The translations under genes and the position numbers were made by a program. Shown piece after piece: positions 1 to 6,152 of a DNA stretch of 6,152 nt. This stretch comes from Chitinophaga pinensis. Its GTDB lineage: Bacteria > Bacteroidota > Bacteroidia > Chitinophagales > Chitinophagaceae. The first letter of the stretch is position 1. Every line of letters starts with the position of its first letter. The stretch spans positions 1-6,152 of the forward strand of contig CAMCBE010000131.1 in NCBI GenBank assembly GCA_945872805.1. Reading direction: 5' to 3'. The notes under the pieces are model-generated. The model did no database searches, was not told where the DNA came from, and saw only the letters and a program-made list of their open reading frames with translations.

Positions 1-2984
1 AAATAATCGGGGTTGTTTGATTCTACAAAATAACTTGCCCGTTTTTCTGTATTGTCCCAAAAGGCATTGATGGTAGTTATCCCAATTGAATCATCTTCAA
101 ACCTGGTTTTGTCTGTTTGAGCATTTAGATAAAGCTTTAATTTGTCAAATGGATCTTCAATAGTAAGGTCACCTGTGGTAATCCCTTGTATTCTAGGCTC
201 TTTTAACACAAACGGCAACAGGTCGCCTAAGTTCACCTTAGTAAGTGCTAGAATTATATTTTGAGGAGTATTGGCTTCTGGCGGGAATGCCAGGACGCTT
301 ATGACTTGTTCTCCATTGCTAATTTTAAAATTCGTAGCGTTAAGTTTTGATTTACTTATCAGTATTTCGCCATCTTTTTCAATGTGCCAGGTTTTTTCAT
401 TGAATACAAGAGACGATGGGTTGAAATGAATTAACACTCCCTCGTCTATATTTCTAACTGACGCAGATAGTTTTGCACCATACTCTGCTTGTTCTGAAAA
501 GGTATTTATATTAACCAGTGATTGTTGGTGTGATGCATGGATGGATATTTCATTATTGGGAAACGAAAGGCTGTCGTTGAATACTACAGCACTAGCCTTT
601 GACTTTATAATCAAACTGTCGTAATCTCCATATCCTTTGATAATGTAATCAAAAACTGCAATTTTGTTGTAGCTAAACTTTGGTACCTGAGCATCAATAT
701 CAAAATATTTGTTTTTGGTATTGATGCTACCTGATATTTTGCTGTTATTGAAACCAGAAATTCCATTATCGAGTATTTTCAAAAATGCTGATGTGTTCTT
801 TAATGTGATGTTAAATGAAATATCTTGGTCTTTTGTAAGGGGTGTATTCTGATTAAAATAAAGAGGATAGAATTGGCTGAAATATTGACTAAAGGTTGGA
901 CCCAGTTGTGCAAATTCAAAGTTCCCCTGCATGTTTACTTCAATATCACTTCCGTGCAAGTTGAATGTTCTGTAATTGTTTCTGATTTGAGTATATGCCA
1001 TAAGGCTATCCATTACATAACCTTGATCATTTTTAAATATAATCAAGTCATAGAATTTCAAATTTCCCATTATGTTTTCTAACGTATTTCCTACTATTTC
1101 AGCTCTAGCTCTTCCTGCAAACTTTAATGGCAGTGAGGTTAGGGTTAAGTTTTTTAAATTAGATGAAAGTATTTGTGCATCTAACGTTGTTTTCGGCATT
1201 TCTTCACCTAGGTTTATTTTTAATGCCAAACCTGCTTCGATATTATTATCCCGTATAATGAGTCTAGATTCAATCAACTTATTTTTATACTTTCCACTAA
1301 CACTTATATTACTGTATAAATAGTTGTTGAAAAACAAGCTAGTTATGTTAGACTCAAAGTTAATGTCCTGTGATTGTTTACTGCTCAACATGAATTTCCC
1401 CGACGCAGCCCCCAGCTGATTGATGTCTAATATCTTTGAAGCGTTAAATTTAACTAGTTCTCCCGCTAAATCAATTTTGATATTCTTTGATGCTATATCA
1501 TATAGATTTAATTTAGTGTTAATCATTCCCGATGCGGAGGCTAAATTGCCTTGTACTGAAAGGTCCTTTATGTTGCCCATTATTTCACCTCGAAATGTAC
1601 TATTACCCAAAGCCTCTAAGTGTATATTTTTTATCTTTTTTAAATTGGGGTAAAAGGTGAACACATCTTCAGGTGAAGTATTCAGTTGCGTATTTTCTAA
1701 TGTATATTTTAATTGAGATGGATCAGGTAGTCCAGTCATACTGAAATTACCAGTCAATACCGTGCTTTTGCCATACTTAATCTGCAAGTCAGAACTATTC
1801 AGGTTGCTAATGGTCCCTGTTGCATGACCATCTAAATCCAGTTCAAGGTCTAGTGTTTTTACTTCTGGAGCAAAAAATGTAATGTCTTTGAAATTGATAT
1901 GCGAGTTGCTGAATTTTCCATCAAGCTTTACCCGAGTAATAAAATAAAGCATATCATCATTGAAGGATGTATAGCGCATGGTAAACGAATTCCCTATTCT
2001 ACTATAGGGGGTAAGAATTTCTAGTTCATTAAATGTCATGGCACGTGGATGCATTTTCATCAAGGCGCGCAATGAGTTGACTTTAAAACCACTTCGTTCT
2101 TCTGTTTCTAATTGTATTTGGGCAGACATGGTGTCTTGCTGTAGACGTATGTTTTTTATTTCCCCATCTATTTTTTTGAATAAAATATGCTGCTCATCAA
2201 AGTGGGAATACATCGGTCTACTACTTTGCATATCTGAACTGAATGTTCCGTTCACCAAATTGAGCTGTTCAACTTTGATATCCCATTGGTCTGGATTCCA
2301 ACGAGCATCTGTATCATCTTTTGGGATTAATGCTGCTGGCCTTTTGCCATCATATTGTTTGATTCCAAATATTGGTGCTTTTATCTCAATCGCATCAATG
2401 TTGATGGTTTTCTTTTTTAGGTCGATACCCTTCGCCGATAAATCAAGTTTGGCCAACGATAGATTCATGTCTTCACCTCGCCAGCCATCTTCTTGTATAA
2501 ACCTAAATTGAGTGATTTCAAGTTTTCCCAAGGCAAGTTTGATATTGCTATTCGACGTCGTCTGTTTTGGTGAGGATAATGCGTCGAGTATAAATTGAGT
2601 GTTCCAAACTGAATCAACTCGCTTTAAATGTATAAAGCCTTTATCTAGTCCAATGTAATGAAAGGTGATATTATCTTTAAGAAAGAACCAATCGGTAATT
2701 CGAAGTTTTGCAGCTGCTGCATACAACAACGTGTCTTTTTGTTTATCTCTAACCAATACTCCCTCCAAAATGAATTTGTTGAAAGGGGAGATGTCTACCG
2801 ATTTAATGTTAATCTCTGTTTTGAGGTTTTTGCTTAGTGTAGTAGTCGCGTAGCGAACTATGTATTGTTGAACAGGACTCAAGTGTATTAACCCCCAAAT
2901 GGCTAAGAACAAGCTCACTAGGCCAATTAAAAAGTACGTCGCTATTTTTTTTATCCTTTTCAGTAAGTTGCTTTGTTGTAAAAT
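1..2984 (-). CDS. tamB: TamB/AsmA-like inner-membrane-anchored envelope biogenesis protein, C-terminus outside window
   Basis: The frame is open from an in-frame TAG (2994-2996) to the left edge, giving about 994 residues from the ATT at 2982-2984. Numbered from there, a basic N-terminus (KRIKK) leads into one membrane helix at about 14-35, then a long periplasmic region rich in beta-strands. Bacteroidota TamB signatures follow: LSKNLKTE near 50, SPFNKFILEG near 66-75, DKQKDTLLYA near 80-89, DSVWN near 124-128, DGWRGEDM near 166-173 and RWNPDQW near 228-234. Members in this phylum are usually about 1,400-1,700 residues, so the conserved C-terminal TamB (DUF490) domain should lie beyond position 1. 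TamB/AsmA-like proteins bridge the periplasm and are implicated in phospholipid transport and outer-membrane protein assembly; that role is known for the family and only inferred here. The start is uncertain: no ATG, GTG or TTG precedes the helix. Candidates are ATT 2982-2984 (AGG eight bases upstream), CTG 2961-2963 (protein would begin with KRIKK after the start), and GTG 2916-2918, which cuts into the helix. The gene lies 69 bp downstream of the gamma-glutamyltransferase on the same strand. Confidence 0.85.
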   Translation of the reverse strand, partial: MLQQSNLLKRIKKIATYFLIGLVSLFLAIWGLIHLSPVQQYIVRYATTTLSKNLKTEINIKSVDISPFNKFILEGVLVRDKQKDTLLYAAAAKLRITDWFFLKDNITFHYIGLDKGFIHLKRVDSVWNTQFILDALSSPKQTTSNSNIKLALGKLEITQFRFIQEDGWRGEDMNLSLAKLDLSAKGIDLKKKTINIDAIEIKAPIFGIKQYDGKRPAALIPKDDTDARWNPDQWDIKVEQLNLVNGTFSSDMQSSRPMYSHFDEQHILFKKIDGEIKNIRLQQDTMSAQIQLETEERSGFKVNSLRALMKMHPRAMTFNELEILTPYSRIGNSFTMRYTSFNDDMLYFITRVKLDGKFSNSHINFKDITFFAPEVKTLDLELDLDGHATGTISNLNSSDLQIKYGKSTVLTGNFSMTGLPDPSQLKYTLENTQLNTSPEDVFTFYPNLKKIKNIHLEALGNSTFRGEIMGNIKDLSVQGNLASASGMINTKLNLYDIASKNIKIDLAGELVKFNASKILDINQLGAASGKFMLSSKQSQDINFESNITSLFFNNYLYSNISVSGKYKNKLIESRLIIRDNNIEAGLALKINLGEEMPKTTLDAQILSSNLKNLTLTSLPLKFAGRARAEIVGNTLENIMGNLKFYDLIIFKNDQGYVMDSLMAYTQIRNNYRTFNLHGSDIEVNMQGNFEFAQLGPTFSQYFSQFYPLYFNQNTPLTKDQDISFNITLKNTSAFLKILDNGISGFNNSKISGSINTKNKYFDIDAQVPKFSYNKIAVFDYIIKGYGDYDSLIIKSKASAVVFNDSLSFPNNEISIHASHQQSLVNINTFSEQAEYGAKLSASVRNIDEGVLIHFNPSSLVFNEKTWHIEKDGEILISKSKLNATNFKISNGEQVISVLAFPPEANTPQNIILALTKVNLGDLLPFVLKEPRIQGITTGDLTIEDPFDKLKLYLNAQTDKTRFEDDSIGITTINAFWDNTEKRASYFVESNNPDY

Positions 2985-3040
2985 TAATGTTTCCTACCTA
3001 AAGAGAGCAGGCTTGAATGTGAATTAACGCTTCTTTGCAT
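2984..3040 (-). other. Possible 18-codon leader ORF ahead of the tamB-like gene
   Basis: An ATG at 3038-3040 opens an ORF that begins MQRSVNSHSS, ends GRKH, and stops with TAA at 2984-2986. The TAA overlaps the putative ATT start of the tamB-like gene by one base (TAATT), the same geometry as the common TAATG stop-restart junction. The ORF contains the only ATG between the two genes on this strand. No Shine-Dalgarno is evident before it and the peptide resembles no family I know, so it may be chance. If translated, it could bring ribosomes to the non-standard downstream start. Confidence 0.2.
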
Positions 3041-3053
3041 TTGCGCAATTAAA
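2985..3053 (-). other. Short gap between ggt and tamB-like gene, no terminator seen
   Basis: These 69 bases separate the transferase stop (TGA, 3054-3056) from the putative ATT start. I find no GC-rich hairpin followed by a T-run on the minus strand, and no convincing Bacteroidota promoter (TAnnTTTG). The only symmetry is an 8-bp palindrome, TTGCGCAA, at 3041-3048. In the downstream gene's frame the gap carries a TAA and then a TAG, so the two genes cannot be one fused ORF. The arrangement favours a shared transcript. Confidence 0.5.
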
Positions 3054-4793
3054 TCAATAGGCTTCGGCATCATCATCACCCCGCTTATCTCCGATGGCTT
3101 CCATTTTTTTGACTTTTTTCTTTTTCCATTCAATTTGAATCACTTCGGTTCTTCCAATCTCACCTCTGTTTCCAATTTTATATCCCATGCTTTTTAAGTC
3201 ATTGGCAGTATTTATTGAAAAATCATGTTCAATCATCACTTCATCTGGTAGCCATTGATGATGAAACTTGGGGTTGTTCACTGCGTCTTTTGGCGTTTGA
3301 TGAAAATCAATAATGTTTACTATTGTTTGAAATACTGAAGTGGGAATAGTTGTTCCACCTGGGGTACCAACAACTAGGTATGGTTTATTGTGCTTTAAAA
3401 CAATAGTAGGAGACATTGAGCTGAGCATTCTTTTGCCAGGACTGATAGCATTAGCGTCCTTACCTAATGCGCCATACATATTGGGTACTCCAGGTTTTAC
3501 CGTAAAGTCATCCATCTCATTGTTTAAGAAAAATCCTGCACCGCCAACAACTGTTTTTGAACCATATCCTCCGTTCAGTGTTGTCGTAACGCCAACTGCA
3601 TTTCCATATTGATCCGCAACAGAAAGGTGTGTGGTTTCTTCACTTTCTGGATTGATATTTCCAGGACTTATTTGAGTGCTAGGTGTTGCTTTGCCAGGTA
3701 TAAAATCAATCATTCTTTTTTTCAAGTAAGCATCACTACCTAGTGTTTGGACAGGCACTTTTACATAATCTTGATCACCCATGAATTCAGCTCTATCGGC
3801 AAAAGCTCTGCGTTCAACTTCAACCATCAATTGAACGGATGCAGGTGTTTGAAAGCCTAACGATTCAATATGCCTATCCTCAATCATTTTTAGCATCTGC
3901 TTTATTAACAGGCCGCCACTACTCGGCATCGGCATGCCAATGATAGTATGGTCTTTATAGTCAAATTGTATAGGTTCGCGTTCAATCGCTTTATATGCTG
4001 TTAAGTCTTCTTTAGTGATAAGTCCTTTTCCTCTTTTCATTTCGGCACTAATAAGTTCTGCGGTTTCTCCTTCATAAAACCCCTTTAGGCCTTTATCACG
4101 GATTCGGATAAGTGTAGCAGCAAGATCTTTTTGGATGAGTGTGTCACCCGCTTTCCAGGGTTGGGATTTTACAAATACTGGTAAAACAGTATTGTATTGA
4201 ATAAACTCGTTGCGGTCTTCATTGAATGATTCAGCTTGAGATGCTGTAATGGCAAACCCATTCGCAGCTAGATCTATTGCTGGCTGAATAAGTTCAGTAA
4301 AGGATAGTTTTCCGTATTGGTGCGCTGCAAAAAAACCGGCAACAGATCCGGGTACTCCACTGGCTAAGTGGCCATTTTGACTGAGGTTTAGCAATGGGTT
4401 TTCCAAACTATCTAGGTACATATTTTTGGAAGCAGCAGATGGTGCTTTTTCCCGATAATCGATTGTAATGGCTTTCTTTTCTTCAGTATACCCAACCAAA
4501 AACCCACCACCGCCGAGGTTGCCTGCAACCGGATACACAACGGCTAAGACCAATTGGGTAGCTATGGCTGCATCAAATGCGTTGCCCCCTTTTTTTAACA
4601 TGGACAAACCGATTTGGCTCGCCAAAGGATGAGCAGAGGAAACGGCTCCTTGTTTACCTAATGCAGTCTTTTGTATAGTAAATTGATATGGATCAATTGC
4701 GCTTTTCTTTTCTTGGGCAGATACCAGATTTGGTCCAAATACAATGCATACTAGGCAACCAATGGCGATAAATTGAAATGAATTTCTTTTCAT
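3054..4793 (-). CDS. ggt: Gamma-glutamyltransferase (gamma-glutamyl transpeptidase / glutathione hydrolase), exported
   Basis: This complete 579-residue Ntn-hydrolase transfers or hydrolyses the gamma-glutamyl group of glutathione and related gamma-glutamyl amides. A signal peptide (basic MKRN, hydrophobic core about 7-20, likely cleavage VSA|Q after residue 26) sends it to the periplasm or outside. The substrate arginine is R114 in DYREKAP. The autocleavage site is E386|T387 in ESEETTHLS, giving a large subunit of about 27-386 and a small subunit of 387-579 whose new N-terminal Thr is the nucleophile. Other pocket residues are T405 and N407 (TTTLN), E426 and D429 (NNEMDDF), S458/S459 (MLSSMSP) and the oxyanion glycines G479/G480 (GTPGG). 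The lid loop with Y440 (KPGVPNMYG) is present, as in the E. coli enzyme, which has 580 residues. The C-terminus has a lysine-rich stretch (556-563) followed by the familiar acidic RGDDD tail. The ATG has an A/T-rich leader with no Shine-Dalgarno. It is divergent from the PIG-L gene and upstream of the tamB-like gene. Nothing looks damaged. Confidence 0.97.
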   Translation of the reverse strand: MKRNSFQFIAIGCLVCIVFGPNLVSAQEKKSAIDPYQFTIQKTALGKQGAVSSAHPLASQIGLSMLKKGGNAFDAAIATQLVLAVVYPVAGNLGGGGFLVGYTEEKKAITIDYREKAPSAASKNMYLDSLENPLLNLSQNGHLASGVPGSVAGFFAAHQYGKLSFTELIQPAIDLAANGFAITASQAESFNEDRNEFIQYNTVLPVFVKSQPWKAGDTLIQKDLAATLIRIRDKGLKGFYEGETAELISAEMKRGKGLITKEDLTAYKAIEREPIQFDYKDHTIIGMPMPSSGGLLIKQMLKMIEDRHIESLGFQTPASVQLMVEVERRAFADRAEFMGDQDYVKVPVQTLGSDAYLKKRMIDFIPGKATPSTQISPGNINPESEETTHLSVADQYGNAVGVTTTLNGGYGSKTVVGGAGFFLNNEMDDFTVKPGVPNMYGALGKDANAISPGKRMLSSMSPTIVLKHNKPYLVVGTPGGTTIPTSVFQTIVNIIDFHQTPKDAVNNPKFHHQWLPDEVMIEHDFSINTANDLKSMGYKIGNRGEIGRTEVIQIEWKKKKVKKMEAIGDKRGDDDAEAY

Positions 4794-4815
4794 CGAATAA
4801 AGATAAAGAGGATTT

Positions 4816-4823
4816 TAAAAGTA
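4816..4823 (-). promoter_or_regulatory. Candidate -7 element for ggt (TACTTTTA)
   Basis: On the minus strand this octamer reads TACTTTTA, one mismatch (final G to A) from the Bacteroidota primary-sigma -7 consensus TAnnTTTG. It ends 22 bases before the ggt ATG, which would give a short untranslated leader. No good TTTG-type -33 element lies at the expected distance, so the assignment is weak. Confidence 0.22.
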
Positions 4824-4859
4824 TTTGCTATCTAGGTAGACTGAATCGGTGCATTTCTT

Positions 4860-4867
4860 TACTTTTA
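4860..4867 (+). promoter_or_regulatory. Candidate -7 element for the PIG-L gene (TACTTTTA)
   Basis: The same octamer, TACTTTTA, occurs on the plus strand and ends 26 bases before the ATG at 4894, mirroring the ggt side. It also differs from TAnnTTTG only at the last base. A TTTG at 4824-4827 is too far upstream to be a normal -33 partner. The matching placement on both sides is suggestive, but either copy could be chance in AT-rich DNA. Confidence 0.22.
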
Positions 4868-4893
4868 GCCCTTAATAGGTTAAACGGTTCTTA

Positions 4894-6152
4894 ATGAAAT
4901 TGATTCGTATGATGATGCTCAACAGACATATAAATGTATTTGCCCTTTTTCTTTTCTTTTTAGGGTGTTCTGTGGGCTCCACAAATGCGCAAAAGCCTAC
5001 TCAACAAAATAGTGCTGACATACTACATGCCATAAAAAAGCTGAATGTATTGGGGACTGTGCTCTATGTTGCAGCACATCCAGATGACGAGAATACACGA
5101 TTGCTCGCTTATATGGCAAAAGGCCGGCAGTACCGAACCGGTTATTTAGCCTTGACACGTGGAGATGGAGGTCAGAATCTTATTGGTGATGAACAAGGGG
5201 TAGAGCTTGGATTGATTAGGACACAAGAATTGTTAGCAGCTAGAAGAGTGGATGGAGCAGAACAATTTTTTTCTCGTGCATTTGATTTTGGGTATTCGAA
5301 AAGCACTGAGGAAGCACTGCTTTTTTGGGACCATGAAGAAGTACTTTCTGATGCCGTTTGGGTTATACGAAAGTTTCGTCCGGATATTATCATTACACGA
5401 TTCCCCGAAGATAATAGAGCGGGTCACGGGCATCATTCTGCTTCAGCAGTTATTGCTCATGAGGCATTTGTTGCGGCTGCAGATACGAAACGATTCCCTG
5501 AGCAGTTCAAGTATGGTGTAACAACTTGGCAAGCAAAACGAATCATGTGGAACACATTTAGTTTTGGAGGGAACAATACAACTTCTGAAAATCAATTGAA
5601 AATTGATGTGGGGGATTATATTCCGCTTATAGGAAAAAGCATTGGTGAAATTGCAGGTGAAAGTAGAAGCAATCACCGTAGTCAAGGGTTTGGTTCTTCT
5701 TTGTCGAGGGGACAAGTCATGGAATATTTCGACCATATCCAGGGTTATAGAGCATCAACCGATCCTATGGAATCCATTGATTGCAGTTGGAAACGTGTTT
5801 CATCAAAACTTTCTATCGAGCCAATGGTAGTTCAATTGATTAATGGATTTGATATGCAAAATCCGGCTACATCAATTCCTCAGCTCATATCCATACGAAA
5901 AAAAATAAGCGGCACTGAAGATATCTATTGGAAACAACTTAAGTTGGCTGAAGTTGATCGGTTGATTCAACTCTGCGCTGGGCTTCATCTTGAAGCATTA
6001 ACAACTGATGATTATGCTGTTCAAGGTGACACCTTGAAATTTACCATTTCAATGAATAATCGTTCTAGCGTAGATATCAAGTTGAAAAAGATACATGTAG
6101 GAAATATCGAAACTACACCAAGTCAGATTTTGAAAAAAAATCAAAAATGGGC
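4894..6152 (+). CDS. Exported PIG-L (LmbE-like) family zinc-dependent deacetylase, C-terminus outside window
   Basis: The first 419 residues are present and the frame is open at the right edge. The N-terminus has basic residues, a hydrophobic core about 15-24, and a probable signal peptidase I site TNA|Q after residue 32; C25 within LGC is a weak lipobox alternative. The PIG-L fold starts near residue 55 with the metal/catalytic motif AAHPDDE (H62, D64, D65), followed by TRGDGGQNLIG (88-98), RTQELLAARRVDGAEQF (109-125) and AGHGHHSAS (176-184). H178 and H181 match the two histidines of the HPDH motif in MshB-type enzymes. A second family motif, GEIAGESRSNHRSQGFG, spans 251-267. From about 374 a beta-rich segment (QGDTLKFTISMNN) suggests the start of a C-terminal accessory domain. 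PIG-L enzymes remove N-acetyl groups from amino sugars; the substrate here is unknown. Bacteroidota members of this exported type are often near 800 residues, so about half is visible. The ATG at 4894 was chosen as the first in frame; ATGs at 4909, 4912 and 4915 are alternatives that keep the hydrophobic core. Confidence 0.93.
   Translation, partial: MKLIRMMMLNRHINVFALFLFFLGCSVGSTNAQKPTQQNSADILHAIKKLNVLGTVLYVAAHPDDENTRLLAYMAKGRQYRTGYLALTRGDGGQNLIGDEQGVELGLIRTQELLAARRVDGAEQFFSRAFDFGYSKSTEEALLFWDHEEVLSDAVWVIRKFRPDIIITRFPEDNRAGHGHHSASAVIAHEAFVAAADTKRFPEQFKYGVTTWQAKRIMWNTFSFGGNNTTSENQLKIDVGDYIPLIGKSIGEIAGESRSNHRSQGFGSSLSRGQVMEYFDHIQGYRASTDPMESIDCSWKRVSSKLSIEPMVVQLINGFDMQNPATSIPQLISIRKKISGTEDIYWKQLKLAEVDRLIQLCAGLHLEALTTDDYAVQGDTLKFTISMNNRSSVDIKLKKIHVGNIETTPSQILKKNQKW

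Larger units (their letters stand above)
4794..4893. promoter_or_regulatory. Divergent promoter region between ggt and the PIG-L gene
   Basis: These 100 bases separate two divergent ATG codons (minus-strand 4793, plus-strand 4894), so promoters for both genes should lie here unless they extend into coding sequence. The region is AT-rich and holds no ORF, RNA-like fold or terminator that I can recognise. It contains two inverted copies of TACTTTTA, described as separate entries. No Shine-Dalgarno stands before either ATG, as is usual in Bacteroidota. Confidence 0.65.

Noticed and set aside
825..2853. Several plus-strand ORFs of 62-157 codons (825-1082, 1072-1323, 1420-1653, 2038-2511, 2665-2853)
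   Set aside because: All lie opposite the continuous tamB-like frame, have no recognisable domains, and look like antisense shadows of a long real gene.
2945..2952. T8 run (A8 on the coding strand) as a frameshift site explaining the missing tamB start
   Set aside because: Shifting frame here gives no upstream ATG: one alternative frame meets TAA and TGA just upstream, the other reaches a TAG without any start.
1..2984. Internal sequence repeats in the long periplasmic part of the tamB-like protein
   Set aside because: The beta-rich pattern of alternating hydrophobic residues is typical of the family's elongated groove, but I could find no repeat unit conserved at sequence level.
3041..3048. 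Palindrome TTGCGCAA in the ggt-tamB gap as an operator or terminator stem
   Set aside because: It is only 8 bp, has no loop or T-run, and does not extend on either side; expected by chance too often to call.
3100..3127. A-rich lysine codons near the end of ggt as a programmed slippery site
   Set aside because: The A-runs are not in the X XXY YYZ phase for the ggt frame, and the normal frame continues into the conserved acidic GGT tail.
3340..3612. Plus-strand 90-codon ORF inside ggt
   Set aside because: It is antisense to the most conserved part of the gamma-glutamyltransferase (nucleophile Thr to oxyanion glycines), and its proline/valine-rich product reflects that sequence.
5172..5830. 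Overlapping ORFs on both strands at 5172-5393, 5233-5436, 5252-5521, 5443-5736 and 5642-5830
   Set aside because: They sit inside the conserved PIG-L reading frame, overlap each other and match no family I recognise.

Overview
This is an AT-rich window with three protein-coding genes and very little non-coding DNA. It looks like chromosome of a Bacteroidota member, plausibly near Chitinophagaceae/Sphingobacteriia. The grounds are the Bacteroidota-type TamB N-terminus, an exported PIG-L deacetylase of the subfamily common in that phylum, signal peptides ending in '-A|Q', and starts preceded by A/T-rich sequence without a clear Shine-Dalgarno. The taxonomic call is inference from protein style; no marker RNA is present.

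Layout: (1) Positions 1-2984, minus strand, hold the N-terminal ~994 residues of a very large TamB/AsmA-like envelope protein whose C-terminus lies beyond the left edge. Its reading frame is fully open but has no ATG, GTG or TTG ahead of the membrane anchor; the best start is an ATT or a CTG. (2) Positions 2985-3053 form a short gap with no terminator. It holds an 18-codon ATG ORF whose TAA overlaps the putative ATT by one base. (3) Positions 3054-4793, minus strand, hold a complete exported gamma-glutamyltransferase (579 aa) with all autoprocessing and substrate-binding residues. (4) Positions 4794-4893 are a 100-bp divergent promoter region. (5) From 4894 to the right edge, plus strand, lie the first 419 residues of an exported PIG-L (LmbE-like) zinc deacetylase.

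The gamma-glutamyltransferase gene and the tamB-like gene share a strand, with 69 bp and no hairpin terminator between them, so read-through or co-transcription is likely. The transferase and the PIG-L protein are divergently transcribed from one intergenic region; both are predicted to be exported hydrolases of amide-type bonds, but nothing shows that they share a substrate. The TamB-like protein belongs to outer-membrane biogenesis/lipid transport and is probably functionally separate.

I see no RNA genes, mobile elements, CRISPR arrays or long repeats, and nothing that clearly marks a new biological system. The most unusual feature is the start region of the tamB-like gene.
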